DNA of 32,300 nt from Flavobacteriales bacterium (GTDB lineage: Bacteria; Bacteroidota; Bacteroidia; Flavobacteriales_E; Vicingaceae): the NCBI GenBank assembly GCA_016763795.1, contig JAESTF010000199.1, positions 1-32,300 of the forward strand. The letters run 5' to 3'. Position 1 is the stretch's first letter. Each line of letters begins with the position of its first letter. The translations under genes were made by a program, and so were the position numbers. The notes below the pieces were generated by a model. The model did no database searches, was not told the DNA's origin, and saw nothing but the letters and a program-made list of their open reading frames with translations. Below are positions 1 to 7,204 of this stretch, piece after piece.

Positions 1-783
1 CATAATATAATTAACAGCTAAAAAAGCAGGAACATATCCTCTTGTTTCTCTTGGTAAATAACTTCTAATTTCCCAATAATTTTTTTTCCCTCCCGATCGT
101 CTAATTGCTTTATTTACATTTCCTGGTCCACAATTATAAGCTGCTAGTGCTAAATCCCAATCATCATACATTTTATGTAAGGATTTTAAATAGCGGCAAG
201 CTGCATCTGTAGATTTGTACACATCACTTCTTCCATCATAATACGAAGTAACTTCTAAGTCAAACATTTTTCCTGTACGGTACATAAATTGCCATAAACC
301 TCCTGCACCAACTCTAGATTTTGCTTTAGGGTTTAAAGCCGATTCTACTATTGGCAAATATTTGAGTTCTAATGGTAAATTATATTTATCTAAATTTTCT
401 TCAAAAATTGGAAAATATAGAGGGGCTAACCCTAACATTTTTGCAGTCGTTCTTTTTCTTCTCTTGGCATATAAATTAATGTACCCTGTAATTTGACTGT
501 TGTAAACAATACTAAATGGAGAATTGGCATTTAATGCTTCAAAACGCTTTGCATACGTTAAACTATCAAAAACAGGAACAGAATCGGGTGCATAACCATT
601 TATATTTAATTCCTCAACATTATCATTAAACCCTAAACTTTCGAAATAACCCGATGCCATCATACTATCAATAGCAGCTAAAACAGGGTCATCATCCAAT
701 ATTGTTTTAGAGATATCTTTAGTCTGAGCAACAGAACTTAATGTTGCAACCAACAATAATGTAACAAGTAATTTGAATTTCAT
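1..783 (-). CDS. Lytic transglycosylase, MltD-like (3' end outside window)
   Basis: The reading frame opens at ATG 783 and runs off the left edge after 261 codons, so the C-terminus is missing. A signal peptide covers about residues 1-19 (ending SSVAQ). The SLT (GH23) domain starts near residue 135: the catalytic glutamate is E147 in PIVESALNP, followed by GAGGLWQFM and AAYNCGPGN, the hallmark motifs of the family. Such enzymes cleave the MurNAc-GlcNAc bond of peptidoglycan in the periplasm, forming 1,6-anhydroMurNAc. MltD relatives carry LysM repeats after the catalytic domain; whether this one does cannot be seen. It lies 138 bp downstream of tatA on the same strand. Family assignment is firm; the exact subfamily is inferred. 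Confidence 0.9.
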   Translation of the reverse strand, partial: MKFKLLVTLLLVATLSSVAQTKDISKTILDDDPVLAAIDSMMASGYFESLGFNDNVEELNINGYAPDSVPVFDSLTYAKRFEALNANSPFSIVYNSQITGYINLYAKRRKRTTAKMLGLAPLYFPIFEENLDKYNLPLELKYLPIVESALNPKAKSRVGAGGLWQFMYRTGKMFDLEVTSYYDGRSDVYKSTDAACRYLKSLHKMYDDWDLALAAYNCGPGNVNKAIRRSGGKKNYWEIRSYLPRETRGYVPAFLAVNYIM

Positions 784-921
784 AAAATACTTAAACGTTA
801 GTTTTTATTTATTATTTGAGAGAAGATTAAGAAGACAGAGTTCTTCTTATAGAAAATTTTATTTAGCAAGCAGGTGTGCTACTAAAAAAGTTCCATGTTA
901 AACACAGAACTTAGTGGTGAA

Positions 922-1122
922 TTATTTCAACTTTTCAGTTTCTTTTTCTTCTGATTTAGCAGCATCTTCGCCTTCTTTCATCCCATCTTTAAACTCTTTA
1001 ATTCCTGAGCCAACTCCTCTCATTAATTGAGGTATTTTTTTACCTCCAAATAACAATAAAACGATGGCTACAATTAACCCTATTTGCCATGGACCAATAA
1101 ATCCTAATAATACAATATTCAT
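922..1122 (-). CDS. tatA: Twin-arginine translocase subunit TatA/TatE
   Basis: A 66-residue protein forming part of the Tat pore that exports folded proteins. One N-terminal membrane helix ([20 protein letters not shown]) leads into the [14 protein letters not shown] hinge, an amphipathic helix and a charged tail rich in K and E, exactly the TatA/E plan. The frame extends upstream to 1170, but the extra 16 residues have no counterpart in the family and overlap a TAnnTTTG box at 1168-1175, so ATG 1122 is chosen. No tatC is nearby, which is common in this phylum. Confidence 0.92.
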   Translation of the reverse strand: MNIVLLGFIGPWQIGLIVAIVLLLFGGKKIPQLMRGVGSGIKEFKDGMKEGEDAAKSEEKETEKLK

Positions 1123-1167
1123 GTTCTTTAATTTTATCACTACAACAGTAGCGGTTTTTAAGAAAGA

Positions 1168-1175
1168 CAAAGGTA
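1168..1175 (-). promoter_or_regulatory. Candidate -7 element (TACCTTTG) for tatA
   Basis: On the minus strand TACCTTTG matches the Bacteroidetes TAnnTTTG element perfectly and lies 45 bp upstream of the tatA ATG. No clear TTG -33 element is seen at the usual distance, so this is a partial match only. Confidence 0.35.
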
Positions 1176-1260
1176 CAAAAGATTTTGTTTAGATGTGTAA
1201 AAAGAAAGAACGTCATTATTGAGTGTTGCTTGTCTGATTGATTTATTCAGAAAAAAGTTG

Positions 1261-2175
1261 TTAGACGTGTTTTATTCGAGAATTCACTTTCCATACCAGA
1301 AAGAAAACAATAGCAGAAATAATAAAACTTCCAATATAAATTATTACGCTGCTTTCACCCTCTCCAAAAATAGAACTTTCAGTATTATTAACCATTTCGG
1401 GATAAAGGTAACTAATGACTACTACAACTCCATTATTAATAAAATGGCCTAAAATTGGCACCCACAATGATTTTGACCAATAAAAAATATACCCAAACAA
1501 AATCCCCAATAATAATCTTGGGAAAAAACCAAAAAACTGCATGTGTAGTGCGCTAAATAAAATGGCTGACACCCAAATTCCTAAATGAGCATTTTTACTC
1601 CAATTAATAAATATTTTTTGCAAGACACCTCTAAATAAAAGCTCTTCTCCTATAGCTGGAACTATTGCCACTATTAGTAAGATGTACAATAAACTTCCTA
1701 TACCATTAAACGTTAAAAAAGCTTTAGTTGCTTGTTCTGCATTATGTTCACTATCTCGCATCCACTGTTCAATTCCACTCATGAAATCAGGTAAGACCAT
1801 ATTTGCATTAACCTCAATTACCCAAGAAATAAAAGGAGTTAAAACAATCATTAAAACCAGTATCAACAAATAATTAATTGGCTTTTGAAAAGAACTTATA
1901 CTTAATTTTTGAAATGACTTTTTTGATGTGGCAACCCCATAAGTTATAGGAGGGATAATAAATAACCCAATAGCACTAAATAATTGAACCAGTTTCATTC
2001 CTTCAATAATGTTAGGATCTCCTAAATTATTTATTTCGGAAGGATTAAAGCTATAAATTAATGCTGCAGCAAGCGTTCCAATAATTGAAAATAAAACAAC
2101 CGAAACTAAGCACAAACTCAATATTAAAATGAATTGTGTAAAAGGCTTGTCTTCTATTTCTAATTTTGTGAGCAT
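1261..2175 (-). CDS. CPBP family intramembrane glutamic protease
   Basis: A 304-residue polytopic membrane protein. The CPBP (CAAX protease and bacteriocin-processing, ABI) signature is present: motif 1 EELLFRG at residues 177-183 with the EExxxR glutamates and arginine, motif 2 with H in SALHMQFFGFFPRLLLG, and motif 3 HFINN (HxxN) near the C-terminus. About eight hydrophobic segments can be counted. Members cleave within the membrane or process peptides; the substrate cannot be predicted here. The frame stays open to 2364 but that would overlap the divergent dihydrouridine synthase, so ATG 2175 is used; the two starts are then separated by 25 bp. Confidence 0.88.
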   Translation of the reverse strand: MLTKLEIEDKPFTQFILILSLCLVSVVLFSIIGTLAAALIYSFNPSEINNLGDPNIIEGMKLVQLFSAIGLFIIPPITYGVATSKKSFQKLSISSFQKPINYLLILVLMIVLTPFISWVIEVNANMVLPDFMSGIEQWMRDSEHNAEQATKAFLTFNGIGSLLYILLIVAIVPAIGEELLFRGVLQKIFINWSKNAHLGIWVSAILFSALHMQFFGFFPRLLLGILFGYIFYWSKSLWVPILGHFINNGVVVVISYLYPEMVNNTESSIFGEGESSVIIYIGSFIISAIVFFLVWKVNSRIKHV

Positions 2176-2192
2176 ATTAAATAGTAACTTCG
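2165..2192 (+). promoter_or_regulatory. Candidate promoter for dusB
   Basis: TTTG at 2165-2168 is followed after 16 bp by TAACTTCG at 2185-2192, one mismatch from TAnnTTTG. The ATG at 2201 is 8 bp further on, implying a very short leader. The spacer is one base under the usual range, so confidence is modest. Confidence 0.3.
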
Positions 2193-2200
2193 CCACAAAG

Positions 2201-3178
2201 ATGGTAAAAATCGGTGATATAGAGTTGGGAGAATTTCCATTATTACTTGCTCCTATGGAAGATGTGAGTGATCCTCCTTTTCGTGCGTTATGTAAAGAAA
2301 ATGGAGCAGATTTAATGTATACCGAGTTTATTTCTTCGGAAGGATTAATTAGAGATGCTGTCAAAAGTGTTCAGAAATTGGACATTTTTGAATATGAAAG
2401 ACCTGTTGGAATTCAAATATTTGGAAACAATATTGAATCGATGAAACGTGCTACCGAACTAACTACCGCTGCTAATCCAGATATTATTGACATTAATTAC
2501 GGATGCCCAGTAAAAAAAGTAGCTGGCAAAGGTGCTGGTGCAGGAATTTTGCAAGACATCCCTAAAATGGTAGAAATGACTGCAGAAATTGTAAAATCTA
2601 CTCATTTACCTGTTACCGTAAAAACTCGTTTGGGTTGGAATGAAGAAACAAAATATATTGTAGAGGTTGCTGAACGGTTACAAGATGTAGGAATAAAAGG
2701 ACTTTCGATACATGGAAGAACCCGAAAACAAATGTATAAAGGGGATGCTGATTGGACCTTAATAGGTGATGTGAAAAATAATCCTAGAATGCACATTCCT
2801 ATTTTTGGAAACGGTGATGTTACTACACCCGAAAGAGTTGTTGAAGTAAAAAATAAATATGGTGTTGATGGTGTAATGATTGGTAGAGCAAGCATTGGTT
2901 ACCCTTGGGTTTTTAATGAAATTAAGCACTTTATGGCAACTGGTGAACATCTTGCTAAACCCGTTTTACAAGATCGTATAAATGCTGCTCGTAAGCATTT
3001 AGAAATGTCGGTAAAATGGAAAGGAGAAAAATTAGGAGTCTTAGAAATGCGGAGGCATTATGGAAACTACTTTAAAGGTATTCCTGATTTTAAACCTCAT
3101 CGAATGAGACTTGTTACACAAGATGCTGTTGCGGATGTTTATGCTGCTTTAGATCAAATTCAGGCTACTTTTGTTTAA
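2201..3178 (+). CDS. dusB: tRNA-dihydrouridine synthase, DusB type
   Basis: A 325-residue FMN-dependent enzyme that reduces uridine to dihydrouridine in tRNA. It is a TIM barrel beginning LLAPMEDVSDPPFR (FMN-binding loop), with the catalytic cysteine C102 in INYGCPVKKV, KTRLGW, the SIHGRTRKQMYKG motif and the phosphate-binding GNGDV and GVMIGRASIG loops, then the helical tRNA-binding domain at the C-terminus. The length fits DusB. ATG 2201 is used because the family starts just before IELGEFPLLLAPM; an in-frame upstream start at 2129 would overlap the divergent protease. The gene is followed by an inverted-repeat element that separates it from a convergent permease gene. Confidence 0.93.
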   Translation: MVKIGDIELGEFPLLLAPMEDVSDPPFRALCKENGADLMYTEFISSEGLIRDAVKSVQKLDIFEYERPVGIQIFGNNIESMKRATELTTAANPDIIDINYGCPVKKVAGKGAGAGILQDIPKMVEMTAEIVKSTHLPVTVKTRLGWNEETKYIVEVAERLQDVGIKGLSIHGRTRKQMYKGDADWTLIGDVKNNPRMHIPIFGNGDVTTPERVVEVKNKYGVDGVMIGRASIGYPWVFNEIKHFMATGEHLAKPVLQDRINAARKHLEMSVKWKGEKLGVLEMRRHYGNYFKGIPDFKPHRMRLVTQDAVADVYAALDQIQATFV

Positions 3179-3185
3179 CACTTTA

Positions 3186-3339
3186 TGTCATTCTGAACAA
3201 AATTTTCTGTTTGCTATAGCAAACATAGAAAATGTAGTGATGAATCTTATTACATAGAACCACCATTTTAATCAATAGATTATTCGGCTTCAATTTCTAA
3301 TGTGAATAAGTTTGCCTCAAATTATTGCTCAGAATGACA
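3186..3339. repeat. 154-bp inverted-repeat element (MITE/REP-like)
   Basis: The element is bounded by perfect 11-bp terminal inverted repeats, TGTCATTCTGA at 3186-3196 and TCAGAATGACA at 3329-3339. Inside the left part is a hairpin built on the 16-bp palindrome GTTTGCTATAGCAAAC, flanked by ATTTTCT and AGAAAAT. It lies between two convergent genes and holds no ORF. The GTCATTCTGA end resembles a dispersed intergenic repeat common in flavobacterial genomes; only this copy is seen here, so mobility is inferred. Confidence 0.55.
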
Positions 3340-3345
3340 AAAAAA

Positions 3346-4550
3346 TTACAAATACTTTTTTGTTAAAATCCGAACAGGATACCAAGAAGCTATTAATCCA
3401 ATAATAATAACAATAATAGAAACATTAATAAAGTCCATAATATTTAATTCTACAGGATAAGCATCCACCACACCTCCGTTTAACTCTAACCACCCAAATT
3501 GTATTTGTGTCCAACAAATAAAGGCTCCAAGTGTCATGCCTGAAAATGCTCCTAGTAAATTAATGAGCATCCCTTCTGCAAAAAATATTTTACGAATTAC
3601 ACTGTTATTTGCACCCATTGTTTTCAAAATCCAAACATCTTTTTGTTTATCAATTATGAGCATCGTTAATGATCCAATAATATTAAAAGAAGCAATAACA
3701 AGTATAAATGATAGAATTAAAAACGTAATCCATTTCTCAGTTTTATTGGTTTTAAATATTAGTTCATTCATTTCATATCGAGTCTGAACTCTATATTTAT
3801 CACCAACAATTTGTTGTACTTTTTCTTTTACTTCATTCCAATCATTTCCTTTTTTTAGCCCTAATTCTACCGAAGAAATTTTTCCTTTATGCTTTAATAG
3901 TTTTTGAACAAACTCTAAACTACCAATTACGTATTTGGTATCAAAATCTGGATTAACTGAAAAAACACCTGTTGCAATTGCTGTTTTTCTGTTAAACTCA
4001 GAGCCAGGTGTTAGCCCTTTTTTTGTCCCTCTTTTTGGAACAATAACACCAACTTGGTAAATATCTTGAGATATAAAAAGAGATAATTGGTCGGCAATTC
4101 CCCAACCCATAATAATGTTATTATTCTTTTCTGGATTATGCTGAATCTCCCCTTCTATCATTAGAGAGTCCATACCGGTCATCGCATAAAAACTTTCTTC
4201 TAAGCCTTTAATTGTGGCGACTGTTTGCTTGTCGTTGTATTTTATTAGAGCTACTTCTTCGAGGGCAGAATTATAAAATTCTACTTCTTCTAAATTTAGA
4301 ATTTTATCTTTCGGAAAATCTTTTTCACTAAATGTTTTCCCTTCAATAACCGTAATTTTAAATCTGGGTCAAAAGAAGCATAAAGGTCCTCAACCAATGT
4401 CTCTAAACCATTAAAAGCTGAAAGCACAATAATTAAGGCCATTGTTCCTACAGCAATTCCACTTACCGAAATCCAAGATATAATATTAATTACATTGTGT
4501 GATTTCTTAGAAATTAAGTATCGTTTAGCTATGTAAAAAGGTAAGTTCAA
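3346..4550 (-). pseudogene. LolC/LolE-type ABC transporter permease, interrupted by a -1 frameshift
   Basis: Two frames together encode one FtsX/MacB-fold permease of about 401 residues, the usual length. The first (4550 to 4296) gives the start FYIAKRYLISKKSHNVINII, the first membrane helix and the beginning of the periplasmic domain, then runs into a stop after 84 codons. The second frame continues without a gap: after FDPDLK it reads KITVIEGKTFSEKDF and goes on through three C-terminal membrane helices to 3346. The switch lies at 4356-4362, where one A appears to be missing from an A-run. The family moves lipoproteins or similar substrates from the inner membrane with a LolD-like ATPase, which is not in the window. 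The gene follows rbfA, a usual neighbour in this phylum. It may be intact in the living cell (sequence error or ribosomal frameshifting) or truly broken. Confidence 0.85.
4356..4362 (-). other. TTTAAAA slippery heptamer at the permease frameshift
   Basis: Read on the minus strand, the frame-0 codons GAT TTA AAA TTA contain T TTA AAA, a canonical X XXY YYZ slippery site. A -1 slip gives TTT AAA ATT ACG, exactly the frame that continues the permease. Downstream I see only a weak 8-bp AT-rich stem (AAAATTCT/AGAATTTT), roughly 55 nt away, and no convincing pseudoknot. Confidence 0.5.
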
Positions 4551-4627
4551 TATTTAGTGTTTGGCATATGTCATATGGCATTTAGAGTAGAATTTTCATA
4601 CACTAAAAACCAAAAACAATACACGAT

Positions 4628-4966
4628 TTATTCTTTAAGCAGTTTATCAATTTCTTCTGCGTAATCTAATGAATCATCCACATAAAAAGCAACTTCTGGA
4701 GTAATTCTTAGTTGCTTTCCTATTCGCCTTCCTAGCTCTCCTCTTACTAATTTTGAGTGAGCAGAAATTAGCTCGACACACTCTTTTGGTTCCATTTTTC
4801 CAAAAACACTCAAATAAATTTTAGCGAAGCTAAAATCGGGAGAAACACGAACAACTGTTACCGTAACCATTGTGTTTGGAAACCAATTCCCCGAGTTTAA
4901 TTGAAAAATTAGGCTTATTTCTTTTTGTAATAATCTTGCTACTTTTTGTTGTCGTATAGAACTCAT
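4628..4966 (-). CDS. rbfA: 30S ribosome-binding factor A
   Basis: A 112-residue KH-like protein that helps the 30S subunit mature and process 16S rRNA. The typical start RQQKVARLLQKEISLIF, the VTVTVVRVSPDFSFAKIYLSVFG strand pair with its SPD turn, the RGELGRRIGKQLRITPEVAFYVDDSLDYAEEIDKLL end and the length all match RbfA. It is the first gene of a probable transcript with the downstream permease, 77 bp apart. The start codon lies only 5 bp after a TAnnTTTG box. Confidence 0.93.
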   Translation of the reverse strand: MSSIRQQKVARLLQKEISLIFQLNSGNWFPNTMVTVTVVRVSPDFSFAKIYLSVFGKMEPKECVELISAHSKLVRGELGRRIGKQLRITPEVAFYVDDSLDYAEEIDKLLKE

Positions 4967-4971
4967 AAATA

Positions 4972-4979
4972 CAAAGGTA
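4972..4979 (-). promoter_or_regulatory. Candidate -7 element (TACCTTTG) for rbfA
   Basis: TACCTTTG on the minus strand is a perfect TAnnTTTG match, ending 5 bp before the rbfA ATG, so the transcript would have almost no leader. I see no TTG element at the usual distance upstream. Confidence 0.35.
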
Positions 4980-5018
4980 TCGAATATGTTTTTAACATTA
5001 TTGTTGTTGAAAAGTTAA

Positions 5019-5050
5019 TTGAAAATCAATCTATTAATTTTCTACATTTA
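5019..5050 (+). promoter_or_regulatory. Candidate promoter for the 5060 gene
   Basis: TTG at 5019-5021, a 21-bp spacer and TACATTTA at 5043-5050 (one mismatch to TAnnTTTG) form a good Bacteroidetes promoter. The ATG follows after 9 bp. It also supports the start at 5060 over the longer open frame beginning at 4946. Confidence 0.4.
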
Positions 5051-5059
5051 CCATCACTT

Positions 5060-5932
5060 ATGAAAATTTTATTTGCTATATCTGTCATTTTTGGAACACT
5101 GATTTGTTCGGCTCAATCTAATCTAGATTTCGAAAAATGGGACATTAATTACAATGGTATTGATGAAGCAAAATATTGGATAAACACATCTGATGCAACT
5201 AAATATAGTGCTCCATCCACATTGTTTAAGGTGGTTGAAAACCCTGAACACGGATTGGCAAGTATAAAGTTAGTTACTGCATATTGGGAGCTAGGAGCAT
5301 CTTTCCAGTTAGATACATTAGTTGGGTCATTAATGCAACAATCCTCTTATACAAAAAGACCCGAAAGCTTTGAGTTTTCTTATAAAGCTAACTCAAAATT
5401 TGGTGATGAAGTTTTAGTGGGAATACAATTAACTAAAACAATTAAGGATTCTATAATTGTAATAGGAGAAGGATTTTTTACTTCAAATCAACAAAAAGAA
5501 AACTGGACTAAGGAAAAAATTGAGGTTGAATATTATTCTGTAGGCATCCCTGATAACATTAATATTATTGCTGTGTCGAGCGCAAATATTGTAATAACAA
5601 ATGGTAAAAATGGTTATGCAAAAATTGGATCAACACTAGAGTTGGATAATTTTAAGCTGAACTTAGAAACAAAAGAAGGAACAAATAGTGACTATTTTAT
5701 TCATGTTTTTCCTAATCCTGCTAAAGAATTTATAAATATAGAGACTAATACACCTGAGGATCAAAAGATAGAAATTTACAATTTAGCAGGAAAGCTAGAG
5801 TTGACATTTTCTTTCAATACTCAAACTAAAATAGATATTTCTAACCTTCCTTCAGGAATTTATATTTATAAGGTTTTTAATTTGAAGACAGGAGAAATAA
5901 ATGCTTCTAATAAATTTAACATAATTCGTTAA
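5060..5932 (+). CDS. Secreted protein with T9SS type A sorting domain
   Basis: A 290-residue protein. Residues 1-18 form a signal peptide ending in CSAQS. The middle (about 20-205), beginning LDFEKWDINYNG, looks like a beta-sandwich, possibly carbohydrate-binding-like, but I recognise no named domain. The last 75 residues are a T9SS type A sorting domain: FIHVFPNPAKEFINIET, KIEIYNLAGKLE, IDISNLPSGIYIYKVF and a basic end. It should cross the outer membrane by T9SS and be released or anchored. The next gene, 76 bp on, encodes a second T9SS cargo on the same strand. The middle-domain function is unknown. Confidence 0.85.
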   Translation: MKILFAISVIFGTLICSAQSNLDFEKWDINYNGIDEAKYWINTSDATKYSAPSTLFKVVENPEHGLASIKLVTAYWELGASFQLDTLVGSLMQQSSYTKRPESFEFSYKANSKFGDEVLVGIQLTKTIKDSIIVIGEGFFTSNQQKENWTKEKIEVEYYSVGIPDNINIIAVSSANIVITNGKNGYAKIGSTLELDNFKLNLETKEGTNSDYFIHVFPNPAKEFINIETNTPEDQKIEIYNLAGKLELTFSFNTQTKIDISNLPSGIYIYKVFNLKTGEINASNKFNIIR

Positions 5933-5975
5933 TCCTGTTTCATTTCATAAGTAATTGTTTTTAAGTAAAATAGAT

Positions 5976-5990
5976 AGTAGCTTAGCTACT
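5976..5990. repeat. Short palindrome AGTAGCTTAGCTACT
   Basis: Seven-base arms around one central T, 18 bp upstream of the next ATG. It could be an operator, or a weak hairpin in the transcript leader. There is no T-run after it, so it is not a typical terminator. Confidence 0.3.
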
Positions 5991-6008
5991 TATTAAAAAT
6001 TAAAAACT

Positions 6009-7127
6009 ATGAAAAAAATATTACTTTCTTTTATAATGCTTGTAAATATTGGTATTTACAGTATCCAAGCTCAAATAACAATAGATGACACTCATCTTAT
6101 TAATGTCGGAGATGATGTAGTTCAGGCACATGACACACTTCCTGTTGGTGTTTCTATTGGTTTTGGAGGGGCAAATCAAACATGGGATTATTCAGCTGTT
6201 TTAGATGAAGATGGGGTGGATACGTTGAGGTTTAGAACACCTGCAGGAGCAACAGGGGCAAGTAATTATCCGTTAGCAAATATGGTGTTAACAGATACTG
6301 GGCAAGATAGTGCTTGGACCTATTTAACAAAAAATACAGGAGGGTTATTTATAGTTGGCCAATCACAATTTAATAACGGTCAGCTAATAAACATTCCTTT
6401 TGCGGCAACAATAATCACTTTTCCTTCTACTATGGGAACAAACTATGCTGGAAGTTGGAATGGAACATTAGTTGGGTTTGATGTATCAACTATTACTTTA
6501 TTAGGTTTAGATTCTCTTAAAGTAACGAGAGGAAGCGATGCAACAAGCAATATTGATGGTTGGGGAGATGTTATTACTCCATTTGGAACATTTGCTTCTT
6601 TAAGACAAATTGTCTATCAAGAAGATATTGATACTACATGGGAAAAAAGTAGTTCAACAGGAATGTGGTCGATAATTAGTCCAACAACTATTTCTACGCT
6701 AGGTTTTCTTGGAGTTACACTTACGGATATTTCTTATGATACAACAAGAACTGCAAGGTGGTGGACAGATGATGCTAGCTCTAAATTTGTATTAGTAGAG
6801 ATGGACTACGAAGCAAACGGGACGGTTAATAATGTTGATTGGCAAAAGTCAGCACCAACGGTTGGTATAAATGATCTAATGGATAATAAATTTGAAGTGA
6901 CTTCATATCCAAATCCAGCAACTACGGAAATTATAATCACAAGTAATTTGGCTAACAATAGCATTAAAATTTTAAATGTTACTGGTAAGTTAGTTTTTGA
7001 AAAGAGATTTATTACTAGCCAGATAAGATTATCTGTTTCGGATTTAGATAATGGAATATACTTTTATAACATTTATGATGTTGAAGGGGCTATCTTATAT
7101 TCTAATAAGTTTGTAGTGGCGAAATAG
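6009..7127 (+). CDS. Secreted protein with T9SS type A sorting domain
   Basis: A 372-residue protein with a signal peptide (about 1-21, ending SIQAQ). The body contains ITIDDTHLINVGDDVVQAHD and the phrases GGANQTWDYSAV and NIDGWGDVITPFGTFASLRQ, which recur in a poorly characterised group of Bacteroidetes secreted proteins; I know no function for it. The final 75 residues are a sorting domain: VTSYPNPATTEIIITS, SIKILNVTGKLVFEKRF, LSVSDLDNGIYFYNIY and NKFVVAK. A two-way terminator follows 11 bp after the stop. It may share a transcript with the 5060 gene. Surface or extracellular location is inferred from the sorting domain. Confidence 0.87.
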   Translation: MKKILLSFIMLVNIGIYSIQAQITIDDTHLINVGDDVVQAHDTLPVGVSIGFGGANQTWDYSAVLDEDGVDTLRFRTPAGATGASNYPLANMVLTDTGQDSAWTYLTKNTGGLFIVGQSQFNNGQLINIPFAATIITFPSTMGTNYAGSWNGTLVGFDVSTITLLGLDSLKVTRGSDATSNIDGWGDVITPFGTFASLRQIVYQEDIDTTWEKSSSTGMWSIISPTTISTLGFLGVTLTDISYDTTRTARWWTDDASSKFVLVEMDYEANGTVNNVDWQKSAPTVGINDLMDNKFEVTSYPNPATTEIIITSNLANNSIKILNVTGKLVFEKRFITSQIRLSVSDLDNGIYFYNIYDVEGAILYSNKFVVAK

Positions 7128-7138
7128 AATAGGAGTTA

Positions 7139-7190
7139 ACATTAAACAAAAAAGCTCGATGAAATTTCATCGAGCTTTTTTGTTTAATGT
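7139..7190. terminator. Bidirectional terminator: perfect 52-bp palindrome
   Basis: The two 26-bp arms are exact reverse complements with no unpaired loop base. The core GAAATTTC is flanked by CTCGAT/ATCGAG and then by A6/T6 runs, so each strand reads as a stem followed by T6. It sits between the convergent genes ending at 7127 (+) and 7205 (-). Confidence 0.9.
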
Positions 7191-7204
7191 AAGGAAAGAC
7201 CTTT

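Noticed and set aside
843-895. Weak hairpin TTTAGTAGC...GCTTGCTAAA after tatA
   Set aside because: The stem needs a bulge and the T-run is interrupted, so it is not a convincing terminator.
1219-1452. Plus-strand open frame of 77 codons inside the CPBP protease gene
   Set aside because: Antisense to conserved coding sequence, no recognisable protein features or promoter.
4559-4590. CATATG-containing repeats (GCATATGTCATATGGC) between rbfA and the permease gene
   Set aside because: Very short and AT-rich; could be degenerate repeat DNA but nothing supports a function.
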